The notes under the pieces are model-generated. The model did not search any database, was not told the DNA's origin, and saw nothing but the letters and a program-made list of their open reading frames with translations. Made by a program: the position numbers and the translations under genes. DNA of 64,000 bases from Dokdonia sp. (lineage in GTDB: Bacteria > Bacteroidota > Bacteroidia > Flavobacteriales > Flavobacteriaceae), in NCBI GenBank assembly GCA_020630915.1, contig JAHDIF010000001.1, forward strand, positions 437,261 through 501,260, in the 5' to 3' direction. Every line of letters begins with the position of its first letter. The stretch's first letter is position 1. Below are positions 1-8,357 of the stretch, in pieces.

Positions 1-116
1 TTATTTACAGCAATCTCGTGTAATTTTTGGGGTTCTAACTGGTAATGAACAATGGCATTATCAATTCCGTAAGATTTTAACGAAATCGTTTTCGTAATTA
101 AAGCAGAGGCATCCAT
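1..116 (-). CDS. pckA: Phosphoenolpyruvate carboxykinase (ATP), N-terminal fragment
   Basis: Only the first 38 codons are present; the gene runs off the left edge. Read from ATG at 116, the peptide contains ISLKSYGIDNAIVHYQL, which I recognise as the N-terminus of bacteroidete ATP-dependent PEP carboxykinase. The family interconverts oxaloacetate and PEP in gluconeogenesis or anaplerosis. The catalytic P-loop and metal site lie outside the window, so the call rests on this N-terminal stretch alone. The 75 bases between this start and the next gene show no clear hairpin. Confidence 0.7.
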   Translation of the reverse strand, partial: MDASALITKTISLKSYGIDNAIVHYQLEPQKLHEIAVN

Positions 117-191
117 AAAAAAGCAAATTTGTCGTGTTGTTTTATGCCGCAAAGGTAAAAAATACCTAGAAGTAACGTTCTTAAAAGTGAA

Positions 192-581
192 TTATTTCTC
201 GCTTTGTTGCTTTAAGAAATTGTAAACTAGCACTCCCCATGCTACAATTAAGAGTGTTCCTCCTATTGGAGTGAGAAAGGCTACAGTTTTAAAATCAAAA
301 AAAGTCATAGAATTAGTCGCGAGACCGTAGATGGATCCAGAGAAAAGAACAACACCACTTAATAGTAGTATCCAAAGTGCTTTTTTTGTTTTCAGTTGCA
401 ATGAAAAGTTGGGAATAATTAGTAAAAGTAATGCGTGATACATTTGATATCGCACGCCCGTCTCAAAAGTTGCCAACTTATCAGGACTTAGTACCTTTTC
501 TAATCCGTGTGCGCCAAAAGCACCTATAAGCACCCCTAGAAACCCAAAAATACTCCCCGTAATTAAAAGTCGTTTGTTCAT
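192..581 (-). CDS. DUF423 family small membrane protein (YgdD-like)
   Basis: 129 aa with about four hydrophobic segments, starting MNKRLLITGSIFGFLGVLIGAFGAHGLEK in outline; the GAFGAHGL stretch is the family signature. An upstream in-frame TTG at 608 would add nine residues, but they are encoded by a GCCTGCCTAC repeat-like stretch and are unlikely to be translated, so I chose the ATG at 581. DUF423 proteins are inner-membrane proteins of unknown function, usually 120-130 aa, which fits. The gene is divergent from the saccharopine dehydrogenase gene. Confidence 0.85.
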   Translation of the reverse strand: MNKRLLITGSIFGFLGVLIGAFGAHGLEKVLSPDKLATFETGVRYQMYHALLLLIIPNFSLQLKTKKALWILLLSGVVLFSGSIYGLATNSMTFFDFKTVAFLTPIGGTLLIVAWGVLVYNFLKQQSEK

Positions 582-644
582 AAAATTTCTTTTTCTGTAG
601 GCAGGCAAATACCTACATTAGTACACTCAAATTTACAACCTAAT

Positions 645-2021
645 ATGTCAACACGTACTGTTTTAGTGATTGGAGCTGGAAAATCTACTTCTCAACTGGT
701 AAACTATCTTTTAGATAAGTCTCAAAAAGAAAACCTTAAAATCATTGTAGGCGACATTTCCTTAGAGAATGCACAAAAGCTCGTAAATAAACATCCCAAT
801 GGAAACGCTATATCGCTAGATGTCTTTAACGAACAGCAGCGCACGCAGGCCATTGATAATGCAACTATAGTGATCTCTATGCTCCCAGCCCGTTTTCATA
901 TAGAGGTGGCTCGTGATTGTGTTAAACTGGGTAAATCTATGGTCACTGCTTCCTACATTTCTAAAGAAATGCAGGCTCTTGATAAAGAAGTAAAAGAAAA
1001 AGGACTTGTCTTTATGAATGAGATAGGGCTCGATCCAGGCATCGACCATATGAGTGCTATGCAAGTATTAGATCGTATACGAGACAATGGAGGAAAAATG
1101 CTCCTTTTTGAAAGTTTTACGGGAGGACTCGTAGCTCCTGAAAGCGACACTAATTTGTGGAACTACAAATTCACGTGGAATCCTCGCAATGTGGTTCTCG
1201 CAGGCCAAGGAGGCGCAGCAGAGTTTATTCAGGAAGGAACCTATAAATACATACCCTACCAGCGCCTTTTTAGAAGAACAGAATTTCTAGAAGTAGAGGG
1301 ATATGGGCGTTTTGAAGGATATGCAAATCGTAATAGTTTAAAATATAGATCTGTGTACGGCCTGGATGACATTCCTACTCTCTACCGCGGAACTCTGCGT
1401 CGTGTAGGCTTCTCTAAAGCCTGGCACATCTTTGTTATGATGGGAATGACAGATGATAGTTATAACCTTCAAGAAACAGAAACTATGAGTTATAGAGATT
1501 TTGTGAATCTCTTTTTACCCTACTCCCCTACAGACTCTGTAGAACTTAAATTGCGCCATCACGTAAAGATTGATCAAGATGATTTGCTGTGGGACAAACT
1601 CTTAGAGTTAGACATTTTTAATCCATATAAAAAACTAGGCCTTACCAATGCTACTCCTGCACAATGCTTACAGCGTATTCTAGAAGATAAATGGACACTG
1701 GCTCCAAATGATAAAGACATGATTGTGATGTATCATAAATTTGGCTACGAAATCAACGGACAGCGTAAGCAAATAGATGCTACTATGGTTAATATAGGCG
1801 AAGATCAAATAGAGACCGCTATGGCTCGCACCGTGGGGCTTCCTGTCGCTATGGCAACTCTGCGCATACTTAATGGAGAGATAACGACTCCTGGCGTGCA
1901 ACTACCTATCTCAAAAGAAGTATACGAGCCCATTTTAAAAGAGCTGGAAGACTATGGCATCACATTTAAAGAATATGACGTCCCTTACTTAAGCTACAAT
2001 CCTCATAGTACAGGCGGATAG
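645..2021 (+). CDS. Saccharopine dehydrogenase family protein
   Basis: 458 aa. The N-terminus has a Rossmann nucleotide-binding motif (VLVIGAGKSTSQL, residues 6-18) followed by the saccharopine dehydrogenase NAD(P) domain, and then a long C-terminal catalytic domain with the ExGLDPGIDHM stretch near residue 128 typical of this family. The family links lysine, 2-oxoglutarate, glutamate and aminoadipate semialdehyde through saccharopine. The Lrp/AsnC regulator 55 bases downstream on the same strand fits an amino-acid catabolic role; lysine degradation is my inference. Length and motifs look intact. Confidence 0.85.
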   Translation: MSTRTVLVIGAGKSTSQLVNYLLDKSQKENLKIIVGDISLENAQKLVNKHPNGNAISLDVFNEQQRTQAIDNATIVISMLPARFHIEVARDCVKLGKSMVTASYISKEMQALDKEVKEKGLVFMNEIGLDPGIDHMSAMQVLDRIRDNGGKMLLFESFTGGLVAPESDTNLWNYKFTWNPRNVVLAGQGGAAEFIQEGTYKYIPYQRLFRRTEFLEVEGYGRFEGYANRNSLKYRSVYGLDDIPTLYRGTLRRVGFSKAWHIFVMMGMTDDSYNLQETETMSYRDFVNLFLPYSPTDSVELKLRHHVKIDQDDLLWDKLLELDIFNPYKKLGLTNATPAQCLQRILEDKWTLAPNDKDMIVMYHKFGYEINGQRKQIDATMVNIGEDQIETAMARTVGLPVAMATLRILNGEITTPGVQLPISKEVYEPILKELEDYGITFKEYDVPYLSYNPHSTGG

Positions 2022-2076
2022 TTTCTGATTGAAAGTATTTATGTACTTTAGACTATCAATTTAAAAGTACACTTAC

Positions 2077-2547
2077 GTGAAAATCAAAAATGACGAACTC
2101 ATCATAGACGGTATTGATAAAATCATATTGCGCCAACTTATGAAAGACGCGCGCAAACCTATTCTTGAAATAGCGCGTAAAGTGGGCATATCTGGAGCCG
2201 CAATTCATCAGCGATTAAGGAAGTTAGAAAAGTCGGGACTATTGGCTGGTTCTAAGTTTATAGTAGATCCTAAGATTTTGGGGTATCGTACAATGGCATT
2301 TATTGGAGTCTATCTAGACAGAGCCGCAAATAATGCCAGAGCGGTACGACAACTAGAGGATATACCGGAAGTGATAGAGTGCCATTACACAACAGGAAAC
2401 TGGTCTATTCTCATCAAAATACTTTGTAAAAACAACGAAGATTTAATGAATCTTCTTAATAAAAAAATTCAAGCCATAGATGGAGTGTCTCGAACAGAGA
2501 CCTTTATCTCTTTACAGCAACAGATTGATAGACAGATAAAGATTTGA
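2077..2547 (+). CDS. Lrp/AsnC family transcriptional regulator
   Basis: 156 aa: an N-terminal winged helix-turn-helix (about residues 13-65, with DGIDKIILRQLMKDARKP and ISGAAIHQRLRKLEKSGLL) and a C-terminal RAM ligand-binding domain (about 75-150). GTG start at 2077, in the ACTTACGTGAAAA context also used by the flavin reductase gene at 18944. The family senses amino acids and forms octamers or dimers on DNA. It follows a saccharopine dehydrogenase gene, so lysine or a related amino acid is a likely effector (inference). Its stop overlaps the TTG start of the next gene. Confidence 0.9.
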   Translation: MKIKNDELIIDGIDKIILRQLMKDARKPILEIARKVGISGAAIHQRLRKLEKSGLLAGSKFIVDPKILGYRTMAFIGVYLDRAANNARAVRQLEDIPEVIECHYTTGNWSILIKILCKNNEDLMNLLNKKIQAIDGVSRTETFISLQQQIDRQIKI

Positions 2548-3428
2548 GAGTCCTATTATCTATATGTATCATTATCACCTTTTTGAAAAATACTGCAAGT
2601 TATGGGCAGTTAGAGCAACATAATTACATAGGTGTTCAAACTTTTGAAAGTGGTGAGTTTATCTCGTATCATTTAGACTTTGAGTTTTTCGGAGATCTTA
2701 TTCAGGGAAGAGCTATCGCAGACTATGGTGGTCCAGATGAGACACTCTACTATATTAAAGGTACGTACCAAAATAGCATTCTTAATTTTAAGGCATCTTA
2801 TCTGGTATGGACAAAGTCTGACATTCCCCAAAGAGATTATTGTGTATTACGCTTTCGCGAAAGCATAAAAAATCTCAAAACTGTAAAAGCCTTTAGTGGT
2901 CAATACAAAAGTAAACGATCTAAAGGAGAACAATGCTCGCAAGGATTGCTCATCCTCTCTAGAATATTTACTAAACGAACACCTCTTCAAGAAGAAAAAG
3001 AGACAGTCACAATCGCACATGAAAAAGAAACCATAAATCAAGAGCAAAAAACAGTTGTAGCCATAGCAACACCCACAAAAAAACTACGCAGCACCCCCAT
3101 AAAAAAAGATGAAAATCTGAATGTTTTTGTAGCTAATAAAAAAGTAACCTTAATTATATACGACGCGGGAAAAGTAGATGATGATCGAATCTCATTAAGC
3201 ATTAACGGAGAAGAGATTCTTAAAAATTATAGCATTGACGCCACCAAAAAAGAAATTGAAATCTCCTTAGAAAAAGGAAAAAGCGTGATCCAAGTTTATG
3301 CAATTAATGAAGGAACGAGCCCGCCTAACACGGTTAAGTTAGAAATTAAAGATGGTCATAAAACTATTAGTACACGCACAAGTCTAAAAAAAGGAGAGAA
3401 AGCATCGCTTACAATTTTAACCAACTAA
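2544..3428 (+). CDS. Secreted protein of unknown function, paralogue A
   Basis: 294 aa with a signal peptide (about 1-21, ending TASYGQ). Residues 22-135 form one region and residues 185-294 a second, beta-rich domain with the NVFVANKKVTLIIYDAGKVDDDR stretch in outline. Both regions match the gene at 3876 with the same order and spacing; only the Lys-rich linker differs. TTG start overlapping the regulator's TGA suggests translational coupling. Residues encoded at 2850-2864 read RFRES and come from the 14-bp palindrome; the paralogue has NFEGS there with no length difference. I do not recognise the family. Confidence 0.75.
   Translation: MRVLLSICIIITFLKNTASYGQLEQHNYIGVQTFESGEFISYHLDFEFFGDLIQGRAIADYGGPDETLYYIKGTYQNSILNFKASYLVWTKSDIPQRDYCVLRFRESIKNLKTVKAFSGQYKSKRSKGEQCSQGLLILSRIFTKRTPLQEEKETVTIAHEKETINQEQKTVVAIATPTKKLRSTPIKKDENLNVFVANKKVTLIIYDAGKVDDDRISLSINGEEILKNYSIDATKKEIEISLEKGKSVIQVYAINEGTSPPNTVKLEIKDGHKTISTRTSLKKGEKASLTILTN
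2851..2864. repeat. Iterated palindrome, coding copy (RFRES frame)
   Basis: Exact GCTTTCGCGAAAGC inside the secreted paralogue A gene, read as CGC TTT CGC GAA AGC. The matching site in paralogue B lacks it. Confidence 0.95.
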
Positions 3429-3436
3429 ATAACAAT

Positions 3437-3466
3437 AAAAAAGCCCAGCCAATTGGCTGGGCTTTT
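3437..3466. terminator. Bidirectional terminator
   Basis: Stem AAGCCCAGCC / GGCTGGGCTT around loop AATT, with an A-run before and a T-run after. It sits between the convergent genes ending at 3428 and 3490, so it can serve both. Confidence 0.9.
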
Positions 3467-3489
3467 AGTCATTTCTCAATAATTAAAAA

Positions 3490-3831
3490 TTAAAGTCCTG
3501 GGTAAGATCCTGTGAGAATCTCAACCCCATCAATAATCCATCCTACTATAAAGAAACCGGCAGTTAGAATAAATAAGATATTCCAACCTATGGGACTCCC
3601 TAAGTACCATCTATGTCCTGCAAAACCTCCTAAGAAAAGCCATAATAAAATAGCTACAAGCTGGCGATCGGCCTCTACAGCAGCCGGAGAGGTTAACTCT
3701 ACTTGATTTTCCTCTTCTACTGTATTTTCAACAGCATTTACAGCTGTTCTAGTAACAGGAAACCCTACTGCAAACATAGATGTAGACGTTAATAATAATA
3801 ACGTTAATGAAAGAATAATTTTAAATTTCAT
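3490..3831 (-). CDS. TM2 domain membrane protein
   Basis: 113 aa: signal-like hydrophobic N-terminus (1-20), an acidic linker (about 33-55), then two membrane helices joined by GHRWYLG (about residues 70-113), the TM2 domain signature. The family is widespread and its function is unknown; it is often near-surface or stress associated. It lies between two paralogous secreted-protein genes and is read in the opposite direction, 44 bases from the second one. Confidence 0.85.
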   Translation of the reverse strand: MKFKIILSLTLLLLTSTSMFAVGFPVTRTAVNAVENTVEEENQVELTSPAAVEADRQLVAILLWLFLGGFAGHRWYLGSPIGWNILFILTAGFFIVGWIIDGVEILTGSYPGL

Positions 3832-3875
3832 AATGTTTTATGGTTAAATTAGACACTTAAAAGTAGTCAAAATAT

Positions 3876-4754
3876 ATGAAGCTATTATCGCAAAAAATGT
3901 TTTTAGTATTTTTTATTTCTTTTGGTTCAATTTGTTATGGCCAAACTTATGAATATCTAGGAGTCATAAAACTCAATGACACTGCCCTTATTCCCTATAG
4001 ACTTGCCTTTACTGAAAACGGTGGAGATATATCTGGATACTCATTGAGCGATTTGGGCGGTAAACATGAAACAAAATCAAACATACGAGGCACTTACATA
4101 AAAAAAGAGAATAAACTAGTCTTCCAGGAATATGATATTGTCTACACGAAATCTCCTATAGATGAGTTAGACATGTGTCTTGTGAATTTTGAAGGCTCCC
4201 TTAGGAATATAGAAAAAAATAAAGCATTTAGCGGAGATTTTAAAGGTTTGTATCCCGACGGGAAAAAATGCTTAGATGGGATGATTATTATGAGTAATGC
4301 CAAGAAAGTAGAAGCTCGGATTGCTAAGTTTGATAAAAAAATCCAGAAATCTAAGAAAGTGTCACAAGAGGTAAAAGATAAAATTAGCCTTAAACGCTCT
4401 ATTGACACTCTAACAATGAGTACGGTAAAGGCTGATGAAAACTTGAATGTATTCGTAAAAAATACCAAGACTACTTTAGTTATTTACGATGCCGGAAAAG
4501 TAGATGATGACCGAGTGCAAGTCTCCGTGAATGGCGAGATCATTCTTGATGACTACAGTATTTTAAGAGAGCGGAAGAGAATTCCTATAAACCTAGAAAA
4601 AGGAACAAGCAAAATTGAGGTGATAGCTCTTAACGAAGGTACAAGTGCCCCTAATACCGTAAAAGTAGAAATACTGGACGGCGATAATTTAATTACAACA
4701 AGAACAAGCCTAAAAACTGGAGATAAAGCCTCGTTAACACTTATTAAAGAATAA
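3876..4754 (+). CDS. Secreted protein of unknown function, paralogue B
   Basis: 292 aa with a signal peptide (about 1-22, ending CYGQ). It matches the gene at 2544 along its length: an N-terminal region with a conserved GGxxET..I.GTY pattern and a C-terminal domain with TLVIYDAGKVDDDR and LNEGTSAPNTVKVEI. The pair probably arose by local duplication, with the TM2 gene now between them. No known domain recognised. It lacks the palindrome present in paralogue A at the equivalent codons. Confidence 0.75.
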   Translation: MKLLSQKMFLVFFISFGSICYGQTYEYLGVIKLNDTALIPYRLAFTENGGDISGYSLSDLGGKHETKSNIRGTYIKKENKLVFQEYDIVYTKSPIDELDMCLVNFEGSLRNIEKNKAFSGDFKGLYPDGKKCLDGMIIMSNAKKVEARIAKFDKKIQKSKKVSQEVKDKISLKRSIDTLTMSTVKADENLNVFVKNTKTTLVIYDAGKVDDDRVQVSVNGEIILDDYSILRERKRIPINLEKGTSKIEVIALNEGTSAPNTVKVEILDGDNLITTRTSLKTGDKASLTLIKE

Positions 4755-4777
4755 AGTAGGCTTAATATAAATGCAAT

Positions 4778-4807
4778 AAAAAACCCACGCAAGAACGTGG
4801 GTTTTTT
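4778..4807. terminator. Bidirectional terminator
   Basis: Stem AAACCCACG / CGTGGGTTT with a CAAGAA loop, A-run on the left and T-run on the right. It separates the convergent paralogue B gene and ahcY. A degenerate half-copy of the iterated palindrome (TTTTCGCGAAAGC, 4817-4829) follows. Confidence 0.9.
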
Positions 4808-4835
4808 AATTTAAAATTTTCGCGAAAGCGAGATA

Positions 4836-6152
4836 TTAATATCTATAATACTCAGGCTTAAATGGCCCTTCTACCGTAACACCAATGTACTCAGCTTGAT
4901 CTGGACGTAGGGTTTCTAACTCTACACCAAGGCGTGCAAGGTGCAAGGCGGCTACTTTCTCATCAAGATGCTTAGGAAGCATATAGACCTCATTCTTATA
5001 CTTATCGCTATGGTTCCATAGTTCGATTTGTGCTAGCGTTTGGTTTGTAAATGAGTTACTCATTACAAAACTTGGGTGACCTGTGGCACATCCTAAGTTT
5101 ACAAGACGACCTTCTGCAAGGACTATTATATCCTTCCCATTAATAGTGTACTTATCTACTTGGGGTTTGATCTCATCTTTAGTCGCTCCGTGTTTCTTGT
5201 TTAACCAAGACATATCAATCTCATTATCAAAGTGACCTATATTACAAACAATCACTTTATCACGCATCGCCTCAAAGTGACGCGCTTGGATAATGTCTTT
5301 ATTCCCTGTGGTAGTAATCACAACATCTGCATTACCTACAACTGTCTCAAGTCTTTTTACTTCAAAACCATCCATTGCTGCTTGTAGCGCACAAATAGGA
5401 TCAATTTCTGTAACTGTAACGATAGATCCTGCACCTTTAAACGAAGCTGCCGTTCCTTTTCCTACATCACCATATCCACATACAACCACTCGCTTTCCAG
5501 CAAGCATGGTATCTGTAGCACGACGTATGGCATCTACAGCACTCTCACGACATCCATATTTGTTATCAAACTTAGACTTCGTTACAGAATCGTTTACGTT
5601 GATCGCAGGCATAGGAAGCGTTCCGTTTTTCATACGCTCGTATAAACGGTGTACTCCTGTAGTTGTTTCTTCAGAAAGTCCTTTGATATCACCTACTAAT
5701 TCTGGGTAACGATCTAAAACCATATTGGTAAGATCTCCTCCATCATCAAGTATCATATTAAGAGGCTTGCGATCTTCTCCAAAGAATAGGGTTTGCTCAA
5801 TACACCAGTCAAATTCTTCCTCATTCATTCCTTTCCAAGCATATACTGGGATACCAGCATCTGCAATTGCAGCAGCTGCCTGATCTTGCGTGGAGAATAT
5901 ATTACAAGAACTCCAAGTAACCTCAGCACCCAGCGCTTTAAGCGTTTCTATCAACACAGCTGTCTGGATTGTCATGTGCAAACATCCTGCAATTCTCGCT
6001 CCTTTAAGTGGCTGCTCACTTTTGTACTCTTCACGAAGAGACATTAGCCCTGGCATTTCTGCCTCTGCAAGCTCTATTTCTTTACGACCCCAAGCCGCGA
6101 GTGAGATATCTTTTACTTTGTACGGTACGTACGGTACTGTTTTGGTACTCAT
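4836..6152 (-). CDS. ahcY: Adenosylhomocysteinase
   Basis: 438 aa, full length for the bacterial family. Visible motifs: [17 protein letters not shown] near residue 55, LDDGGDLT near 135, the NAD-binding [11 protein letters not shown] near 225, and the family C-terminus ending PFKPEYYRY. It hydrolyses S-adenosylhomocysteine to adenosine and homocysteine, closing the methyl cycle; NAD-dependent, cytosolic, tetrameric in the family. I looked for a SAH or SAM riboswitch upstream and saw none: only about 60 bases separate it from the divergent phosphopantetheinyl transferase gene. Confidence 0.97.
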   Translation of the reverse strand: MSTKTVPYVPYKVKDISLAAWGRKEIELAEAEMPGLMSLREEYKSEQPLKGARIAGCLHMTIQTAVLIETLKALGAEVTWSSCNIFSTQDQAAAAIADAGIPVYAWKGMNEEEFDWCIEQTLFFGEDRKPLNMILDDGGDLTNMVLDRYPELVGDIKGLSEETTTGVHRLYERMKNGTLPMPAINVNDSVTKSKFDNKYGCRESAVDAIRRATDTMLAGKRVVVCGYGDVGKGTAASFKGAGSIVTVTEIDPICALQAAMDGFEVKRLETVVGNADVVITTTGNKDIIQARHFEAMRDKVIVCNIGHFDNEIDMSWLNKKHGATKDEIKPQVDKYTINGKDIIVLAEGRLVNLGCATGHPSFVMSNSFTNQTLAQIELWNHSDKYKNEVYMLPKHLDEKVAALHLARLGVELETLRPDQAEYIGVTVEGPFKPEYYRY

Positions 6153-6157
6153 TTTCT

Positions 6158-6192
6158 TATCTTTGAATTATTGCAAATAGGTTGCAAAATTA
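6158..6192. promoter_or_regulatory. Divergent promoter pair, ahcY and phosphopantetheinyl transferase
   Basis: TATCTTTG at 6158-6165 matches the bacteroidete -7 consensus TAnnTTTG for the rightward gene. CAAAATTA at 6185-6192 is TAATTTTG on the minus strand and fits ahcY. No convincing -33 TTG at standard spacing for either. Confidence 0.5.
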
Positions 6193-6212
6193 AGCAATTA
6201 CTTACAACCCAC

Positions 6213-6836
6213 ATGCCTCTTTACAAAACTATAACAGTAAACGATACCACCAAGGTCTACATTTGGAAAATAGAAGAGGATTTACATACGCTTTCGCGAA
6301 ATATTAAACTTACCGAACACTGCCAGAACAGAGTAGATGGAATGAAATCTGAATTGCACAAACGAGGTTTTATGAGCGTACGCCATTTACTAGCCGAAGC
6401 TGGCTATACAGACTACGATTTATATTATAACGCTACCGGAAAACCACATTTACACGATGGCAAACAAATTTCCATAACACATTCTTACACATTCTCGGCT
6501 ATAATAGTAAGTGATCAACCTGTAGGAATTGATATTGAAATGCAACGGGACAAAATACTGCGCATCGCTCAAAAATTTACGCCTATAGAAGAATACCTTA
6601 CACTCAATAGTGCAGAAGCCAGAGTACGTAAACTCACCATCGTTTGGGGAGCAAAAGAGTCTATCTATAAGCTATATGCTAAAGAAGGCTTGAGTTTTTT
6701 AAAGCATATAGACGTTCAAGATTTTTACTTTGACGACCATAAAACCACTGCAACAGTCTATTACAATGGCAATCAGTCTCAATATTCTTTAGACTTTTTA
6801 GAGTTTGAAGGGTTTACGTGCGTGTATGCGTTGTAA
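6213..6836 (+). CDS. 4'-phosphopantetheinyl transferase superfamily protein (Sfp type)
   Basis: 207 aa from ATG at 6213 (an upstream TTG would add 14 unlikely residues). Motifs: SITHSYTFSAI, the metal-binding VGIDIEM, and FTPIEEYL..VWGAKESIYKLY, the W..KE.x.K signature of Sfp-type enzymes. The family transfers the phosphopantetheine arm of CoA to carrier proteins. No carrier protein or synthase is adjacent, so the partner is unknown. A GCTTTCGCGAAA partial palindrome (6290-6301) encodes LSRN near residue 28. Confidence 0.9.
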   Translation: MPLYKTITVNDTTKVYIWKIEEDLHTLSRNIKLTEHCQNRVDGMKSELHKRGFMSVRHLLAEAGYTDYDLYYNATGKPHLHDGKQISITHSYTFSAIIVSDQPVGIDIEMQRDKILRIAQKFTPIEEYLTLNSAEARVRKLTIVWGAKESIYKLYAKEGLSFLKHIDVQDFYFDDHKTTATVYYNGNQSQYSLDFLEFEGFTCVYAL

Positions 6837-6851
6837 GAATAAATCGAAAAA

Positions 6852-7613
6852 ATGACTAAAAGAATTCTCATTGCATTTCTGATGGTTTTGGCATTTTCGT
6901 GTAATCAAAAAACCAAAACAGACATCGTTTCTCTTGAAACTAAATATTTCCATGTTCCATTTTGCCATTCTATTAAAATTAAAGATTCCAATAATATATC
7001 ACAAAAGATTTGGGAGCTATCCCGTTACTATCTAAGGAACAAACTTGGAGACTCTGTAAGCAAACTATTAATCTTTGATAGAGCTCGTATTTTATCGGAC
7101 AGTTCTTTGAGGATAATAGAGAAAAAATCGTTGTCAAATATAGTTTTATATGGGAATGACTCCATCACCATTTCAGATTCAAAGAATTGTATTTTTCCTT
7201 ATAAATACCCAATTTATAAACTATACTATAACCTTAGTCTTCCCAATTCAGGCATAGAACATATTAATCTTGAACTAACATTAGATAATGAGGGAGCCAT
7301 TCTAAATAATATAGGCTTTCCTTCCTTTGATTATCATAAAAATAGTATTGACATTTTACCCATTGATTCTGTGCACGCTGCAATAAAGAGGAGAGGGATT
7401 CCTTTAAAAAAATTAAATATATCAGCTTGGTATAGCCATCAGAAAGATGTGATTTTTTGGTCTGTTGGAACTATTAAGAGTCAAGGAAGCATATTGGGAG
7501 GCGGTTGTATTCCAGAAATCACAAATCACTTTCAATTAAACAGTAAAACAGGAGAAACTGTCGATTATAGTTCATATAATGAAGACCTTTATTTCTTAGA
7601 TAGATTTAATTAG
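6852..7613 (+). CDS. Lipoprotein of unknown function
   Basis: 253 aa with a lipoprotein signal: hydrophobic segment ending LAFSC (Cys17). The rest has no transmembrane segment and no domain I recognise. Its codons look more AT-rich than those of its neighbours, and it lies between two well-conserved enzymes (PPTase and the GGGP synthase-like gene, 3 bases downstream), so it may be a strain-variable insertion. Function not assigned. Confidence 0.7.
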   Translation: MTKRILIAFLMVLAFSCNQKTKTDIVSLETKYFHVPFCHSIKIKDSNNISQKIWELSRYYLRNKLGDSVSKLLIFDRARILSDSSLRIIEKKSLSNIVLYGNDSITISDSKNCIFPYKYPIYKLYYNLSLPNSGIEHINLELTLDNEGAILNNIGFPSFDYHKNSIDILPIDSVHAAIKRRGIPLKKLNISAWYSHQKDVIFWSVGTIKSQGSILGGGCIPEITNHFQLNSKTGETVDYSSYNEDLYFLDRFN

Positions 7614-7616
7614 TAA

Positions 7617-8333
7617 ATGACTTTATATCAAAACATCTATGTCCGTCAAGAAAATGGCAGCCAACTCCTCGCCATACTTATCGATCCAGAGAAGTTTGAG
7701 ATGGAGCACGCTTTCGCGAAAGCATACCTAGAAAAAATACCACCTCAAACCACCCACCTACTCGTAGGAGGCAGCACAGACTGCCAAAATAGAACTCACG
7801 ACGTTGTACTTCTTTTAAAAAAACATACGACACTCCCTATCTTATTATTCCCAGGAAATCATCACCAAATAAGCAGCGCGGCAGATGGAATTTTATTTCT
7901 CTCTTTGCTCTCTGGAAGAAATGCAGAGTATCTCATAGGGCAACAAATAAAGGCAGCTCCTGTACTTGCACAAACCTCATTAGAGGTGATCCCCACGGGA
8001 TACATTTTAATAGATGGAGAATCGCATACGGCTGTAGCCAGAGTAAGCAATACGCTCCCAATGTCCCAAAAAAACATACCAGAGATCGTACATACCGCAC
8101 TTGCAGGACAATTTCTAGGAAAACAATGTATCTATCTAGAAGCCGGAAGTGGAGCGAGAACTCCTGTCTCCAGCGCTATTGTGAATGCCGTAAGACAGGC
8201 AATAGACATCCCAGTCATTGTAGGGGGAGGCATACGATCACGATTACAGATGGAAGCGGCTTTTGAGGCAGGAGCTACAATGGTGGTTATTGGCACAGCC
8301 TTTGAGGAAGACTGCTGGAATGCCCTATCCTAA
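7617..8333 (+). CDS. Geranylgeranylglyceryl phosphate synthase family protein
   Basis: 238 aa, a TIM-barrel prenyltransferase of the GGGPS/PcrB family: ILIDPEKF near residue 22, LVGGSTD near 50, LEAGSGA near 180, and VGGGIRS plus VIGTAFEED at the C-terminus (phosphate binding). The family joins a polyprenyl diphosphate to sn-glycerol-1-phosphate in archaeal-type ether lipid synthesis; bacteroidete members exist but their in vivo product is unsettled. The palindrome at 7710 encodes AFAKA inside an N-terminal helix. Confidence 0.88.
   Translation: MTLYQNIYVRQENGSQLLAILIDPEKFEMEHAFAKAYLEKIPPQTTHLLVGGSTDCQNRTHDVVLLLKKHTTLPILLFPGNHHQISSAADGILFLSLLSGRNAEYLIGQQIKAAPVLAQTSLEVIPTGYILIDGESHTAVARVSNTLPMSQKNIPEIVHTALAGQFLGKQCIYLEAGSGARTPVSSAIVNAVRQAIDIPVIVGGGIRSRLQMEAAFEAGATMVVIGTAFEEDCWNALS
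7710..7723. repeat. Iterated palindrome, coding copy (AFAKA frame)
   Basis: Exact copy in the GGGP synthase family gene, reading HAFAKAYL within a predicted helix, so apparently tolerated structurally. Confidence 0.95.
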
Positions 8334-8345
8334 CCTACAATATCC

Positions 8346-8353
8346 TATTTTTG
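8346..8353 (+). promoter_or_regulatory. Promoter -7 element (TATTTTTG)
   Basis: Matches TAnnTTTG and ends four bases before the ATG at 8358, so the transcript would be leaderless or nearly so. Confidence 0.5.
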
Positions 8354-8357
8354 ACCT

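Noticed and set aside
5293..6180. Plus-strand ORFs opposite ahcY
   Set aside because: Shadow frames; ahcY is complete and conserved.
6153..6212. SAH or SAM riboswitch before ahcY
   Set aside because: Only 60 bases between divergent starts and no conserved riboswitch core.
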